Positions 11,636-21,192 of a DNA stretch of 64,000 bases are shown one piece after another; within the stretch, counting starts at the first letter, position 1; every line of letters starts with the position of its first letter. Source of the DNA: Closterium sp. NIES-65 (lineage: Eukaryota > Streptophyta > Zygnematophyceae > Desmidiales > Closteriaceae); assembly GCA_948144175.1 (NCBI GenBank), contig CANXME010000532.1, positions 5,001-69,000 on the forward strand. Reading direction: 5' to 3'. A model generated the notes under the pieces. The model was given only the letters and a program-made list of their open reading frames with translations. It had not been told where the DNA came from and did not search any database. The position numbers and the translations under genes are program-made.

Positions 11636-11800
11636 ACCACACATGGGTACATAGCATGTACTGCCCCCATAGCTACCCTTATGGCTAGGGATTTCTAAAG
11701 CCTCCAGCCCATACTCCCTGCTAGCTACCAGCCATGCACCCTCGGTGCTCCACCTACGCCCCCCGGCATAGTGGCAAGGGGCTCCACCCCGTGTGCCTCC

Positions 11801-12988
11801 TCACACGACGGGTGAGGGGCCTTGAGCGCCCCGCCCTCCCATAGGGCAAGCATTTGCCATATGGCCGGGCTGGCCGCACCGGAAGCACACCCCTTTGAAG
11901 CGGGGCTCGTGGCAGCTTGCGGGAGGCATGCCCTTGCCTTCCGTGTCGCCATCTCGGGTAGGCATGCGATTACCGCGAGTGTAGCCGGCGCGTGCACGCT
12001 TGAGAGCTGCCACATCCGCAACGGCGAGCTTGTAAGAGCGGGAGGTTAACACGCTCTTGGACTGGTATAGCTGAAAACGATCGGCAGCCTCGAACCCCGC
12101 CTCGTCCGCCACCAAGAGGACTTCGAAGCGCTTGTGGATGAGCGTTTCGATTTCCGCAACGTTGGCGAGTGCGCTTTCGATGTCGCCGTGCTGGAGCTTG
12201 AAATTGACGTGCTTCAGGTGTGCCTGGATAGCAGAGAAAACCTCCGCCTGATCGCGCACGCCCTTGCGCATGAAGGTGGTAGGTGCGGGTGTGGGGTTGA
12301 GGGGTGGAAGAGAAGGTGCTGGTGCAATAACGCGACGACGGGTGATGTTATTGGGGGCCTCACCATCATCGTTGTCTGAGTCGTCGCTGTCGGCTTGAGC
12401 GGCGATTGGTGCCGGTACGGGAGCGGGAAGAGGTGCGGCAGTGGTCTCGTTGACGCGAGCAGCCTTGTTTGCGCGGGGAGCGTTGACTTCTTTCTGATTT
12501 TCGATTTTTGCAGGTGCATAATTATAGTCGGAGGAAGTTGCGATTGTTACTGGGGCTTGCTGCTGTAACATCGAAAGCAGTGCCTGCATCTGCTGCGCAG
12601 TGAGGGACGCGAGGGGGTTGACTGGGGCGGCTTCTGCTGGGGTCGCTGCCTTCAGTCGCTTCTGCAGGGTGGGCCCCGGCTGACCAGCGTCGCCGTCCGC
12701 GTCAGCCGGCGTTGACTTGACTGGCGCGCGCGGCTGCCTGGCGGCCACACGCTCGTCAGCAGGAGGCACGCGCGACTGTTTCACAGCCGCGCGTGCTTCT
12801 TCGGAGGGGGCTCGAGAGTTGCTCCCGAGCAACACTTCGACTCCTGAAGTGCCCTCGCCGAAATTGTCTTCGGCAGGGCGTTTTCCGCGGCGGTCGGTTG
12901 CCCCGGGCGCGTTCGCGTGCTCCGAAGCGTTTCCGGGGTTGTTGGTCTTTTCCGCCTCTCGATTAAGTGCAGTGTTGGCGTGAGCCAT
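11801..12988 (-). CDS. Gag of N1 with CCHC zinc knuckle
   Basis: 395 codons from ATG 12988. The N-terminal half is Ala/Pro/charged and probably disordered; around residue 175 a Gln-rich helix (QQMQALLSMLQQQ) follows; residues of about 245-345 form a helical block conserved with N2; and a classical knuckle CFRCGQPGHMANAC (C-x2-C-x4-H-x4-C) is near the C-terminus, which ends GPSPVV as GPAPVV does in N2. It would bind element RNA and assemble particles. The frame is intact. Confidence 0.82.
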   Translation of the reverse strand: MAHANTALNREAEKTNNPGNASEHANAPGATDRRGKRPAEDNFGEGTSGVEVLLGSNSRAPSEEARAAVKQSRVPPADERVAARQPRAPVKSTPADADGDAGQPGPTLQKRLKAATPAEAAPVNPLASLTAQQMQALLSMLQQQAPVTIATSSDYNYAPAKIENQKEVNAPRANKAARVNETTAAPLPAPVPAPIAAQADSDDSDNDDGEAPNNITRRRVIAPAPSLPPLNPTPAPTTFMRKGVRDQAEVFSAIQAHLKHVNFKLQHGDIESALANVAEIETLIHKRFEVLLVADEAGFEAADRFQLYQSKSVLTSRSYKLAVADVAALKRARAGYTRGNRMPTRDGDTEGKGMPPASCHEPRFKGVCFRCGQPGHMANACPMGGRGAQGPSPVV

Positions 12989-13073
12989 ATTCGCCAGGTT
13001 GTGTTGGAGAATGTCTGTGAGAAGGGTCGACGGGGACTTGAACCTCGGGAGAGATTGCGTCTTCGCCAGGATG

Positions 13074-13236
13074 AACGAGAACTAGGAAAGTAAACTAGAA
13101 AAGTTGGAAATGAAGAACGTGGGTGAAGGCGACTGAACCCACGTCCCTCTTTTGTAGGCAAAAGAGGGGTGAGCAGCGTCGAGCCGCTACCTTTGCTTTG
13201 CTGGCCACGTCCTCGCTTTCACAATACGAAATTTGA
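13074..13236 (-). repeat. Repeat A1 of N1 (main part)
   Basis: Matches A2 (7590-7781) up to GAAATTTGAAAAAG, where N2 begins. The remainder appears at 19150-19183. Confidence 0.87.
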
Positions 13237-13404
13237 AAAAGCTTGCTTTCTTGTCCTTATAATTTGGCATCGTTCTCATTGCAACTGGCTTATTACAACA
13301 TATGCATCGTTCGTAAACACATGCTAGTACATGCAAATATTACTAGCTATGGAGTCGTCCGTCCAAGCAGCTGTGGTCTTGTAGTTGGTCCGGGGTGGGT
13401 GGTG
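13237..13404 (-). repeat. Repeat B2 of N2
   Basis: Its first 55 bp or so (CTTGCTTTCTTGTCC...GCAACTGG) repeat B1 at 13598-13650. It ends at GGGTGGGTGGTGGG, which also marks the B2/A2 boundary in N1. Confidence 0.82.
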
Positions 13405-13591
13405 GGGATGTTGATTGAGCCGTTGGAAAACGAGAAACGTGGGTGGAGGGAATGAACTCCAACCCACGGTTTTTGTAGTTGGAGAAGGGCGTTTAGCGCG
13501 CTTCGACGCTGCCAAATATTCGGTACAGTCAGCTTCGCTTTCACAATACACAATTTTGAAAAACATCAATGTGTTTAAAAATTATAATATT
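13405..13591 (-). repeat. Repeat A2 of N2
   Basis: Almost identical to A1 at 18968-19150, from ATGTTGATTGAGCCG to GTTTAAAAATTATAAT. Confidence 0.9.
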
Positions 13592-13650
13592 GAGAAAGCT
13601 TGCTTTCTTGTCCTTATAATTTGGCATCGTTCTCATTGCAACTGGGGCCT
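13592..13650 (-). repeat. Repeat B1 of N2
   Basis: Shares about 55 bp with B2 and overlaps the 3' end of the recombinase gene. Confidence 0.82.
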
Positions 13651-14681
13651 CTGAGACATGGCCAGTGGTGGCTTGCGGTTGCGTAAGAGTGCCTCTGCGT
13701 GCTGTTCTGGGGGCAGCGCGTATGTCGGGTCCTGTAGGTCGCGGGATGCCTTGATAAGATGTCCGACGTATGGTGTGACGTACATCTCTTTGGCGGTGTC
13801 ACTTCGCCACCTGCCATCCTTTTGAAGATTCTGTCCGGCACGCCGATGTTGGCGGCTACGGTTGCCGCGCCCTTTCGGAAGGAGTGCGTGCCGAGCTGCT
13901 GCTCCCCAAGTCCTACTTTGGCGAATGCTTCTTTACACCAGTTTCGGATCGTTGTGTACGAGGGTGGCTTGGCCTGGCCCTTGTTGGCTGAAGCGTGGCT
14001 GAAAACGCGAATCAACGACCCCTCGGAATGAGGGCCATAGCCAGCGAGTTGGAGGAAGCGTTGGGTGCAGCGCACGGGGCAACAAGGGTCCGTCGTTGCG
14101 GCGATGGGAATCCAGGTTCCACGACCAGCCTGGTCCGTTTTTGAGTGTGGGATGAGGATCCACATGACTGCATCGTCGAATTGGATGTCTTGCCACTGGA
14201 TGGCAACGAGGTCGGAGTATCGCAAAAATCCGGAGTACATGAGGATAGGGATCAACCCCTTCTGAAATTCAGCGGGATTGTCCGACTGCAAGTAGTTCGC
14301 GGACATGTCCCGAACTTGTTGGATTGATACGGGCTCCTTCAAACGACTAGGGCGAGGGCAGTGTCGTTTCGCGTAGTCCCGCACTTGGGTGGTAAACGGT
14401 CCGACAGTCGGGCATTTGCTTCCAGTCATGCGATGGGCGAAGCTGACTGCCGAGCACGTGAGGTGCACTACAGACAAGGTTGCTTTGCGTTGGATTGCAT
14501 GCACCAAGTATAGCGCGAGGGTCATGTCGGATGCGGGAAGAAATGGAAGATCCACCTTTGTGCAGAAGGCCCGAAACTTGGCCCAGTACGGTTCGTATGT
14601 ACGGATTGTCGAATTCGCTCGCGATTGTGTGAGCATGTTGATGAGTTGGTTGTGTAGCTTTGGGAGCGGATCTGGACACAA
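13614..14681 (-). pseudogene. Tyrosine recombinase of N2, frameshifted before the catalytic Tyr
   Basis: About 355 codons, homologous to the N1 recombinase over the core-binding domain and HSFRKGAA. Near 13817 a G is missing on the coding strand compared with N1 (GRWRSD region), so the frame leaves homology just before the Tyr nucleophile; the correct residues continue in another frame to about 13640. As read, the protein lacks its nucleophile. The start has no ATG; a TGACTAAT motif and a CAG precede the homologous frame, as in N1. Confidence 0.83.
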
Positions 14682-14698
14682 GGCGCGTACATTCTCAA

Positions 14699-16792
14699 TT
14701 AGTCAAAAACCACCCGAAGTGCGATGATTGGGCTGTGTGGTAATCCAGTGCCTGAAAAAGCAGCGGAATGTGTTCCAGCTGCCAGGCATTGGCTGCCGTG
14801 TGTCAAGGGAATGTGCGCGTGGATGTACGGTGCCCAGTTGCGTGGGGAAGGTTGTAAAAGTGGCCACCAGTTTGCACCCGGCCAGTGTGGGATGATCAAT
14901 GTGAGCGATGCACGGGTGCGCTGTGCGTGATGGAGGACGGCCGGAACTAAATGGGGCGGGGGGAACGCAAAGCTATTTTCTGATGTCCATGCGAGCGAGA
15001 ATGCATCGACTGCGGTGGCTTGTGGATGAGGAATTTTAGTGCAGAAGCGTGGCAGCTGGGAGTTGCGGGAGTTTGCAAAGAGGTCGATGGAATGGGGACC
15101 CCAACGCCGTTCTAAGATGCGGAACCACGGCGTCTTCAACGAGTAGTCGTCATGATCGACTGCTTTTGAGAGCTCATCGGCGTGTGAGTTTAGCTCCCGT
15201 GGGATCCATTCGATGATTAGACGCGTGCCGTGCTCCATGCATAGTCGAATGATGTCTTGGCAGGCCGTGGTAAGGTCGGGGCTGCGCGAGCCACCTTTGC
15301 GAAGGATGAAGAAGACGCCCTGATTGTCCACCCGCACAAGAACATGTTTGTGCGTGATCTTGCTGGAGTATGTTTGGAGTGCCCAAAGCACACCTTCGAT
15401 CTCCCTCCGTGTGCTGGACGTCGCTCGCAGCGGCTCTGGCATTGTTGCGCTAGCTTCTTCGAGGCCGCCAGGAAATGTGGTCAAAGTGGCGCCCCAACTG
15501 TGAGCGCTAGCATCCACATGGATGACAGCGTCGTAGCTGTTTCGAACGTGAAACGGTGCACCGTTGAACCTGTCAAACTCTTCGAGCCAGAAGTTTAGCT
15601 CCTCAGCCGCGTTTGGGGGGATGATCACGCTGCTTTTCCATGAAGGTGCGTCATTGATCACTTGTAGCATGGCGTGGCTGAAAGCACGAGCTGTTGCGCC
15701 CAGCGCGACGCCCATTGACGCGAGCATGCCTGTGATTCTGGCCACTTGGCGGACTGAGACGGGTCGACATGCCTTGCTTGCGCTCAACAGGTTCCGAATG
15801 GTTGCATGTAGTGAGGCTCGTCGTTCGGGACCGATGGTAAATCGGCCTGTGGCCGTGTCTAGCTCCACACCCAAGAATCGAAGGTGTTGCGATGGTGACA
15901 GCTGTGATTTCTTCGCATTTATCACCAAACCTGCTGCTTTAAGGTCCAGTATTACACGGTGGCAAGTAGCCTGCGCGTGAGCTTTTGACTGGCAAAGGAA
16001 TAAGATGTCGTCCACGTATGGTACTACTCGGATGCCTTGCTCCCGCCAGCGACGGGCTAGCTGCTTGATGAGTTGCGTGAAGATGAATGGGGCTGTCGCA
16101 AGACCGAACGGCAATGAACGAAAGGAGTAAGTGCGCCCATCGAATCCAAAACCGAGAAACTTCCAGCATGAAGGATGGATATCGATGTGATGGTACCCGG
16201 ATTTGAGATCAATAGAAAACATCCAATCCCCAGCGCGTGCCACGTCTGCCACACGGCTGAGTCCTTCGTACTTGAATTTTGGGACGATGAGGTTTGTGTT
16301 GACTTTTCTCAGGTCGAGGATGAGCCTGCATTTTTCTTTCTGCTCGACCACGTTAAGTGGGCTTATGCACGTAAGCTCGCTTGCGGCTGTCTCGACTGCA
16401 GCTCCGGTCTCTGTGAGTTCTTGGATGGCAGTACGTGTGAACGACGCATGCGCGTATGCACCAGCGTGGTTACGCTCCCGAAAGGCCTGTGGTGGGCCGT
16501 GGCTCCATGGAAGCCAGTAACCGTTGGCGATGATGGATAGGACGAGGCTGCAAGGGCACCATGAGCTCCACCACGCAAAGGTCGAGCGAAGCCGACCGCA
16601 CATCCGTGTGACGGTTTTGTCCGTGACGGCAAATTCGTACGGGCCATCGTCGCGAGGCACCTCGTATTGTTGTGCTCCTGTATGTACGGCAAGGAAATGA
16701 ACGCGAACAATCAGGTTGCACGCCTTAATTAGTTCATGCGTGTGACATATACATGCATGCGCGAAAAATGAACCGTCAACAGTGAGGACCAT
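14699..16792 (-). CDS. RT-RNase H of N2
   Basis: 697 codons from ATG 16792, uninterrupted. RT motifs: LNVVEQKEKCRLILDLRKVN, IDLKSGYHHIDIHP, LPFGLATAPF, YVDDILF (about residue 270). RNase H: HVDASAHSWGATL, the Glu-bearing RREIEGVLWALQ, RVDNQGVFF and ELNSHADELSK. The last 150 residues (WGPHSIDLFAN...) are shared with N1. It copies element RNA and degrades the hybrid strand. It stops 17 nt before the recombinase frame opens. Confidence 0.92.
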   Translation of the reverse strand: MVLTVDGSFFAHACICHTHELIKACNLIVRVHFLAVHTGAQQYEVPRDDGPYEFAVTDKTVTRMCGRLRSTFAWWSSWCPCSLVLSIIANGYWLPWSHGPPQAFRERNHAGAYAHASFTRTAIQELTETGAAVETAASELTCISPLNVVEQKEKCRLILDLRKVNTNLIVPKFKYEGLSRVADVARAGDWMFSIDLKSGYHHIDIHPSCWKFLGFGFDGRTYSFRSLPFGLATAPFIFTQLIKQLARRWREQGIRVVPYVDDILFLCQSKAHAQATCHRVILDLKAAGLVINAKKSQLSPSQHLRFLGVELDTATGRFTIGPERRASLHATIRNLLSASKACRPVSVRQVARITGMLASMGVALGATARAFSHAMLQVINDAPSWKSSVIIPPNAAEELNFWLEEFDRFNGAPFHVRNSYDAVIHVDASAHSWGATLTTFPGGLEEASATMPEPLRATSSTRREIEGVLWALQTYSSKITHKHVLVRVDNQGVFFILRKGGSRSPDLTTACQDIIRLCMEHGTRLIIEWIPRELNSHADELSKAVDHDDYSLKTPWFRILERRWGPHSIDLFANSRNSQLPRFCTKIPHPQATAVDAFSLAWTSENSFAFPPPHLVPAVLHHAQRTRASLTLIIPHWPGANWWPLLQPSPRNWAPYIHAHIPLTHGSQCLAAGTHSAAFSGTGLPHSPIIALRVVFD

Positions 16793-16938
16793 ACGGACGG
16801 TTTGTCGTCATTCCATATAGGGCGTCCGATCGCACCTTGGCAAACTCTTTCTCATACTCTCTCCTTTTCCCTCCCCTCGTTTTTTTTTTTTTTTTTCTGG
16901 AGGATTGATGCTTGGGACCATGATCATGCTTCCCTCGT

Positions 16939-16940
16939 GT

Positions 16941-17019
<79 letters not shown>

Positions 17020-17020
17020 C
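16939..17020. repeat. TC dinucleotide run in the gag-RT spacer of N2
   Basis: About 40 near-perfect TC units, at the place of the CT-rich tract in N1. Confidence 0.93.
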
Positions 17021-17283
17021 TTTCTCTCTCCCTCTCTTTTTGGATGTGTTTCCATTGTTGTTTGAGCATTTGCATGCTTCGCTTGTCATGAGCTCGTGTC
17101 TTTTCGCGCGTGCCTTTACTTGGGCTAGGCGACATCGCTATGCCCTACTCCCCCCCCCTTGCTCCTTCTCACCCTTTTTGGGCTTCCAACGGTTGAACCA
17201 GGGCTGCTCATCCTTGCCATGCATGGTGGCGGTTGAGTGAGGAGCGTACGTACTCTCTTTTTCTCCCTCTCCCCTTCTCCTCC

Positions 17284-17336
17284 TTTTTTTTTTTTTTTTT
17301 TTTTTTAATCCGTGACAAACAAGAGGGGCCTTTAAT
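17284..17336 (-). terminator. Poly(A) signal and A23 tract after N2 gag
   Basis: On the minus strand ATTAAA (17331-17336) is followed 24 nt later by 23 A (17306-17284), paralleling N1. Confidence 0.65.
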
Positions 17337-17411
17337 AAAATCCCTATCTCTCATGGTCATACATTGTCATGCCTACTAGCATGTTTCTCATCCCATCAAT
17401 TGGGGCATACG

Positions 17412-17550
17412 GGGGACCGAGAGGCATTCTTCCTCTTCCCCAAAGCTAGACCTACGGCCATACTTTATTACCCTATCCTAGGGGACCGAGAGGCATTCTT
17501 CCTCTTCCCCAAAGCTAGGCCTATGGCCAACTTCTACCACCCTATCCTAG
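17412..17550 (-). repeat. Tandem duplication of about 69 bp in the N2 gag 3' region
   Basis: Two adjacent copies starting GGGGACCGAGAGGCATTC, at 17412-17480 and 17481-17550, with a few differences. Confidence 0.88.
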
Positions 17551-17655
17551 GGCTGGCCATGGCCACCGCAAGCCCTACTAGGCTGCCCACGGTCTAAGCA
17601 CTCAAAAGTGCACCGTGCATCGCGCCTAGAGGCGCGCTTCACCATAGCCCGAACC

Positions 17656-18855
17656 TTACACAACCGGTGCGGGTCCTTGGCCCCCATGCCCATTCCGAGG
17701 GCAGGCATTGGCGACGTGGCCTGGCTGTCCGCAGCGGAAACACGAACCACGAAAGCCTTGGAAGTTGCCCGAGGTTGGAGGGCCACGTTTTGGGGCGAAC
17801 GCCTTGGCGCCGTGGTTTCCACCACGGTGGGAGCGAGCGTGAGCGCCCGCCGCTCGGTCCATGGCAGCCACGTCCGCGACGGCTTGCTTGAACGGCCGCG
17901 AGGTGAGAAGGCTTTTCTCCAGGTACATCTTGTAGCGCTTGGCAACGCGGTCGTCGGATGCGTCTTCGACTTGAAACATGTCGAAGCGCGCGGAAATGTC
18001 GTCGAGGGCGGCGACGACCATTTCGAGTCCGCCCGCCGAGTCGCCGTGCTGCAGCTTGTGCTCTGCGTGTTTCAGGTAGGCCCGCATGTCCTCCAGAATC
18101 TCCGCTTTCGCCCGCACGTGCTCGTCGTTGAACGTCGCCGCCGACCAAGTGGTGTTAGTAGTAGAGGGGAGGGGGGGAAGATGCTCCATGGAATGAAAAT
18201 TTGCGGTATGGACCGGAGCCTCACCATCATCGTCGTCGGAGCCGTCGGTGTCGTTGTCGGCCGCTGGCGCAGGTGGGATGCTGGCTGGTGCTTCCTTGTT
18301 GTGCCGGTTCGCCGTTGTTCCTCGCGCTCCTTTTTCTTTTTTTGCGTTTTCCTTGTTAGCAGATGCAGACGCCGCGGGTTGTGCAATTTCCGTAGCTGTA
18401 ACGCTGGCGGGTTGTTGCTGTAACAGGGACAGAAGCGCAGCGACCTGGTCCGGAGTCAACGCGTTGGTCAACGCCGGGGTCGTCGCGTCAGAAGAAGTCG
18501 ATGTTCGGCGCCTCTGGCGCTGACGCGACGGTCCAGCCACAGGCGCCGGCGTGTGCTCCGCGTCAGGCGCGTGTGGCACCCCAGGTGCTGCAGGTGCCGC
18601 CGTCGCCACTTGCGCCACACGCGCCTCAGGCGCCACAGGCGCCACAGGGGCCGAGGGGTGCTGCTGCTGGGGCGGGCTCGAGTTTTTGTTGACCTCGAGC
18701 CCGCCCAACAGCACGTCCACGGCAGTTGGGGCGGGCGATCCTTCCTCTGCCCGCCGCTTGTTACGGCGATCGCCCGTCATTTCTCGGGCGTTACGGTCGG
18801 AGTCGGAAACCGGCGCAGACGAATTGACGCGGTTAAGTGCCGGCGTAGACGCCAT
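17656..18855 (-). CDS. Gag of N2 with CCHC zinc knuckle
   Basis: 399 codons from ATG 18855. Ala/Pro-rich disordered N-terminus, the helix LTPDQVAALLSLLQQQ, an acidic patch (DGSDDDDGEAP), a conserved helical block, and CFRCGQPGHVANAC near the end. Organised as in N1 but diverged outside the helical block and knuckle. Frame intact. Confidence 0.82.
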   Translation of the reverse strand: MASTPALNRVNSSAPVSDSDRNAREMTGDRRNKRRAEEGSPAPTAVDVLLGGLEVNKNSSPPQQQHPSAPVAPVAPEARVAQVATAAPAAPGVPHAPDAEHTPAPVAGPSRQRQRRRTSTSSDATTPALTNALTPDQVAALLSLLQQQPASVTATEIAQPAASASANKENAKKEKGARGTTANRHNKEAPASIPPAPAADNDTDGSDDDDGEAPVHTANFHSMEHLPPLPSTTNTTWSAATFNDEHVRAKAEILEDMRAYLKHAEHKLQHGDSAGGLEMVVAALDDISARFDMFQVEDASDDRVAKRYKMYLEKSLLTSRPFKQAVADVAAMDRAAGAHARSHRGGNHGAKAFAPKRGPPTSGNFQGFRGSCFRCGQPGHVANACPRNGHGGQGPAPVV

Positions 18856-18967
18856 TGTAGATCGATTGTGGTTGAAAATGTCTTGCAGAAGTGTTGAGGG
18901 TGACTCGCCTCTGGGAAGGGTGCGAGTTCTAGCCAGCTTGGACGGGGAAAAGAACTACTCGAACGGA

Positions 18968-19150
18968 AATGTTGATTGAGCCGTTGGAAAACGAGAAACG
19001 TGGGTGGAGGGAATGAACTCCAACCCACGGTTTTTGTAGTTGGAGAAGGGCGTTTAGCGCGCTTCGACGCTGCCAAATATTCGGTACAGTCAGCTTCGCT
19101 TTCACAATACACAATTTTGAAAAACATCAATGTGTTTAAAAATTATAATT
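18968..19150 (-). repeat. Repeat A1 of N2 (5' terminus)
   Basis: Matches A2 at 13405-13591. Beyond it lies the broken-off end of N1 A1 (TTTGAAAAAGTGTTACAC...). Confidence 0.9.
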
Positions 19151-19183
19151 TTGAAAAAGTGTTACACTTTTAAAAATTATAAT

Positions 19184-19470
19184 GTGTGCTCTTGAATTGG
19201 TCTTAATGGTCGTTTTCATGTGCTCACATATTGTGTGGTGACATTGTGATCAATCCTAAATTCGACTTATTGACTGGTACTGTGACCACTTGTTTACTTT
19301 GCTTGTTTACATTCCCCTCTCTTAGCCTATGGGGGTGTGTCAAGCTATGCTATGTAGTTTAACTACTGGCAGACTGTAGTGGATTGGTTCCTAGGGGGTA
19401 CACAAATTTTCTCGATAGTTTTCTTGTAGCGTTCCTCCTTCACCCTACTCAACAATTCTCTCTAACTACT
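19184..19470 (+). mobile_element. Decayed Copia 3' end with LTR remnant
   Basis: 19184-19337 aligns by eye with the 3' untranslated region of the Copia group (TGTGGTGACATTGTGATC..., CCTATGGGGGTG), and an LTR begins at about 19338 with TGTCAAG. The right end is unclear, about 19470. N1 inserted at its left edge. Confidence 0.6.
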
Positions 19471-19671
19471 TAACTTGATTTCTACACACCTGCACCTACA
19501 ACCAGGGTATAGCAGTAGTAGGAACTCTGGTGGTGACCATATGATTCTAAAAGCCACTCACAGCTCACAAAATCCGAGTAAAGTTATGTGATGTGATAAC
19601 AACGTTCAGTACATCCCCTAAGGGTTGATATTAGACAAGCATGCTAGTACCGTAGGCCAGAGCCTACTGGA

Positions 19672-20985
19672 TTACAGTGGAGTCAGGCCAACCACACCTG
19701 GAAACATGCAAAATGTGTTGTAGGAATAATTATGGAGCATAAAGCAGAGATCAAGTACACGAGATACTGAAAAGGTAAACTCACCGCAGGCAAGACGACC
19801 ACCAGCGTTTCCAGTGGTGCTGCTCAGCTCGTGTCCACCTGAACAGCAAAGCAAAAGTTGGGAAGCAGGAGTATATTGGTAGCCCATTCAGAAGCCCTGC
19901 TGGAACAAAATCAGACAGCTTCCGCCTTCGTAAGTATCGTGGATGTATGAAAAGACTCACCCTTCCCAAGATCGTCCTCTCCTTCGTGGATGACTAAGGC
20001 GCGTCCCACAACAGAGTTGGGTCCAGAAAGAGGAATCTGCACTTGGGAGATGTGAAACGCTTGATAATAAATGAACTTTGAGCCGAGCGGGTACGGCAGT
20101 GCTTCAAATGCATAACGTAGGTGTGCTCCGAGACAAGAACACACATATCCGCGAGACAAACCTGTGAATCAACTATGGTCACTTCAGCCACACCCTCAGC
20201 GTTGGCTACGACATTGCCGAGGTCACCGGCATGGCGAACCTCGTCACCAGGAGCACCGTGCGTCAAGCCCTTGGGGTTGAAGTGAGGGCCTGTTACGATC
20301 ACAATGGGTTTACAGGTGACGTCACTTCATGTAACAGTGTCGAAATCCACGATAGAAAAACCTAAAAAGGTACAGAAAGCATGGCATCCGCCCCGGAATA
20401 ACTCACCTGTCGACATGCAGCCGTTGGTGGTGTCACCAAACTCGTGCTGCACACAATTTGAGGTAAATGGTGTCAGTGCAAATAACGGGATCACGTGGGG
20501 GAAATGCGCCACCTGACAATACTGCGTACCAAGTGGAAACCGTGGTTGCCGGGAGCCAGTCCAGTAATCTTGAGAGTGACGGTAGTGGGGCCTGCGTGCA
20601 GAAAGTATGTAGCGTCAGATGTGCGCCTTCATGACAACCCGATGCTGACGTACACAAATGCTTAGACATCATTACCGTCATCCTCTTGAAGCAGACTAAC
20701 GACACCCTCGACTCCAGCAGTGCCCTTCAGAACGGCGACAGCCTTCTTTGACACTGCCATCACCTGGACATAAAAGAAAACAACTTAATTTGGATAAACT
20801 TCCTGGTTGCGTGATCTACAGGCACGAGTCAAAACCGTAAATAGCGGGCGTACCTTGAAAGACGCAGGCCTCCTGACAGCGGGAGCAACGGACACCACCC
20901 GGATAGCCTGGTTAGAGAACTTATTGAGGCTTGGTGCACCGATGAAAGAGGACCTGAGAGTCATGGAGGTCGCGGCAACAGCCAT
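19672..20985 (-). CDS. CSD2: Chloroplast Cu/Zn superoxide dismutase, eight exons
   Basis: Exons (minus): 20985-20854, 20763-20676, 20591-20530, 20446-20407, 20289-20162, 20036-19961, 19838-19785, 19697-19672. All seven introns (83-125 bp) start GT and end AG, and the joined frame encodes 201 residues. Residues 1-44 are Ser/Arg/Ala-rich, like a plastid transit peptide. The rest is the SOD fold: copper ligands His93, His95, His110 and His167; zinc ligands His110, His118, His127 and Asp130; disulfide Cys104-Cys193; active-site Arg190. [10 protein letters not shown] and [10 protein letters not shown] are signatures of the plastid isoform. The enzyme converts superoxide to oxygen and hydrogen peroxide in the stroma. 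It appears intact and is the only clear host gene here. Confidence 0.95.
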
Positions 20986-21184
20986 GGCTGAGAAGCTAGG
21001 CCTCCAAGAGGTCAGTCAGGGGTTGGGCGAACAAATTGAAAATCAGTGTCAACTGTGCTTGGCGGTTCAGAAATGTGACTGACTGAAGATGTTAAGGGGT
21101 AGAAGGGAAGAAGTATAGACATTCATTCATTGGTACCACGTGGCAGTATCTTAGAGTTGCTTGTGGATGTGCTGATCCCGATGA
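20986..21184 (-). promoter_or_regulatory. SOD 5' flank (promoter-proximal region)
   Basis: About 200 bp between the SOD start codon and the foldback element. It must hold the 5' UTR and core promoter unless these lie farther away. I see no convincing TATA box. Confidence 0.4.
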
Positions 21185-21192
21185 AGGAAAAC

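Larger units (their letters stand above)
13237..19150 (-). mobile_element. DIRS-order retroelement N2, nested in N1
   Basis: Minus-strand order: A1 (18968-19150), gag, spacer, RT-RNase H, recombinase, B1 (13592-13650), A2 (13405-13591), B2 (13237-13404). The sequence TTTGAAAAAG is present at both edges, so the junctions are ambiguous by about 10 bp. Gag and RT are open; the recombinase is frameshifted. N2 is a diverged relative of N1, not a copy. Confidence 0.85.
7467..19183 (-). mobile_element. DIRS-order (Ngaro/PAT-like) retroelement N1, containing N2
   Basis: On the minus strand the order is terminal repeat A1, gag with CCHC knuckle, RT-RNase H, tyrosine recombinase, then B1-A2-B2. This split-direct-repeat layout without LTRs is typical of PAT/Ngaro-type DIRS elements, which integrate through a circular form with a tyrosine recombinase. 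A1 is cut in two: 13074-13236 and about 19150-19183 rejoin into a sequence matching A2 (7590-7781) once N2 is removed. The RT gene is broken by a solo LTR at 10418-10546. Confidence 0.85.

Noticed and set aside
11055-11654. Ser/Leu-rich frames over the TC microsatellite
   Set aside because: Pure products of CT repeats, on both strands.
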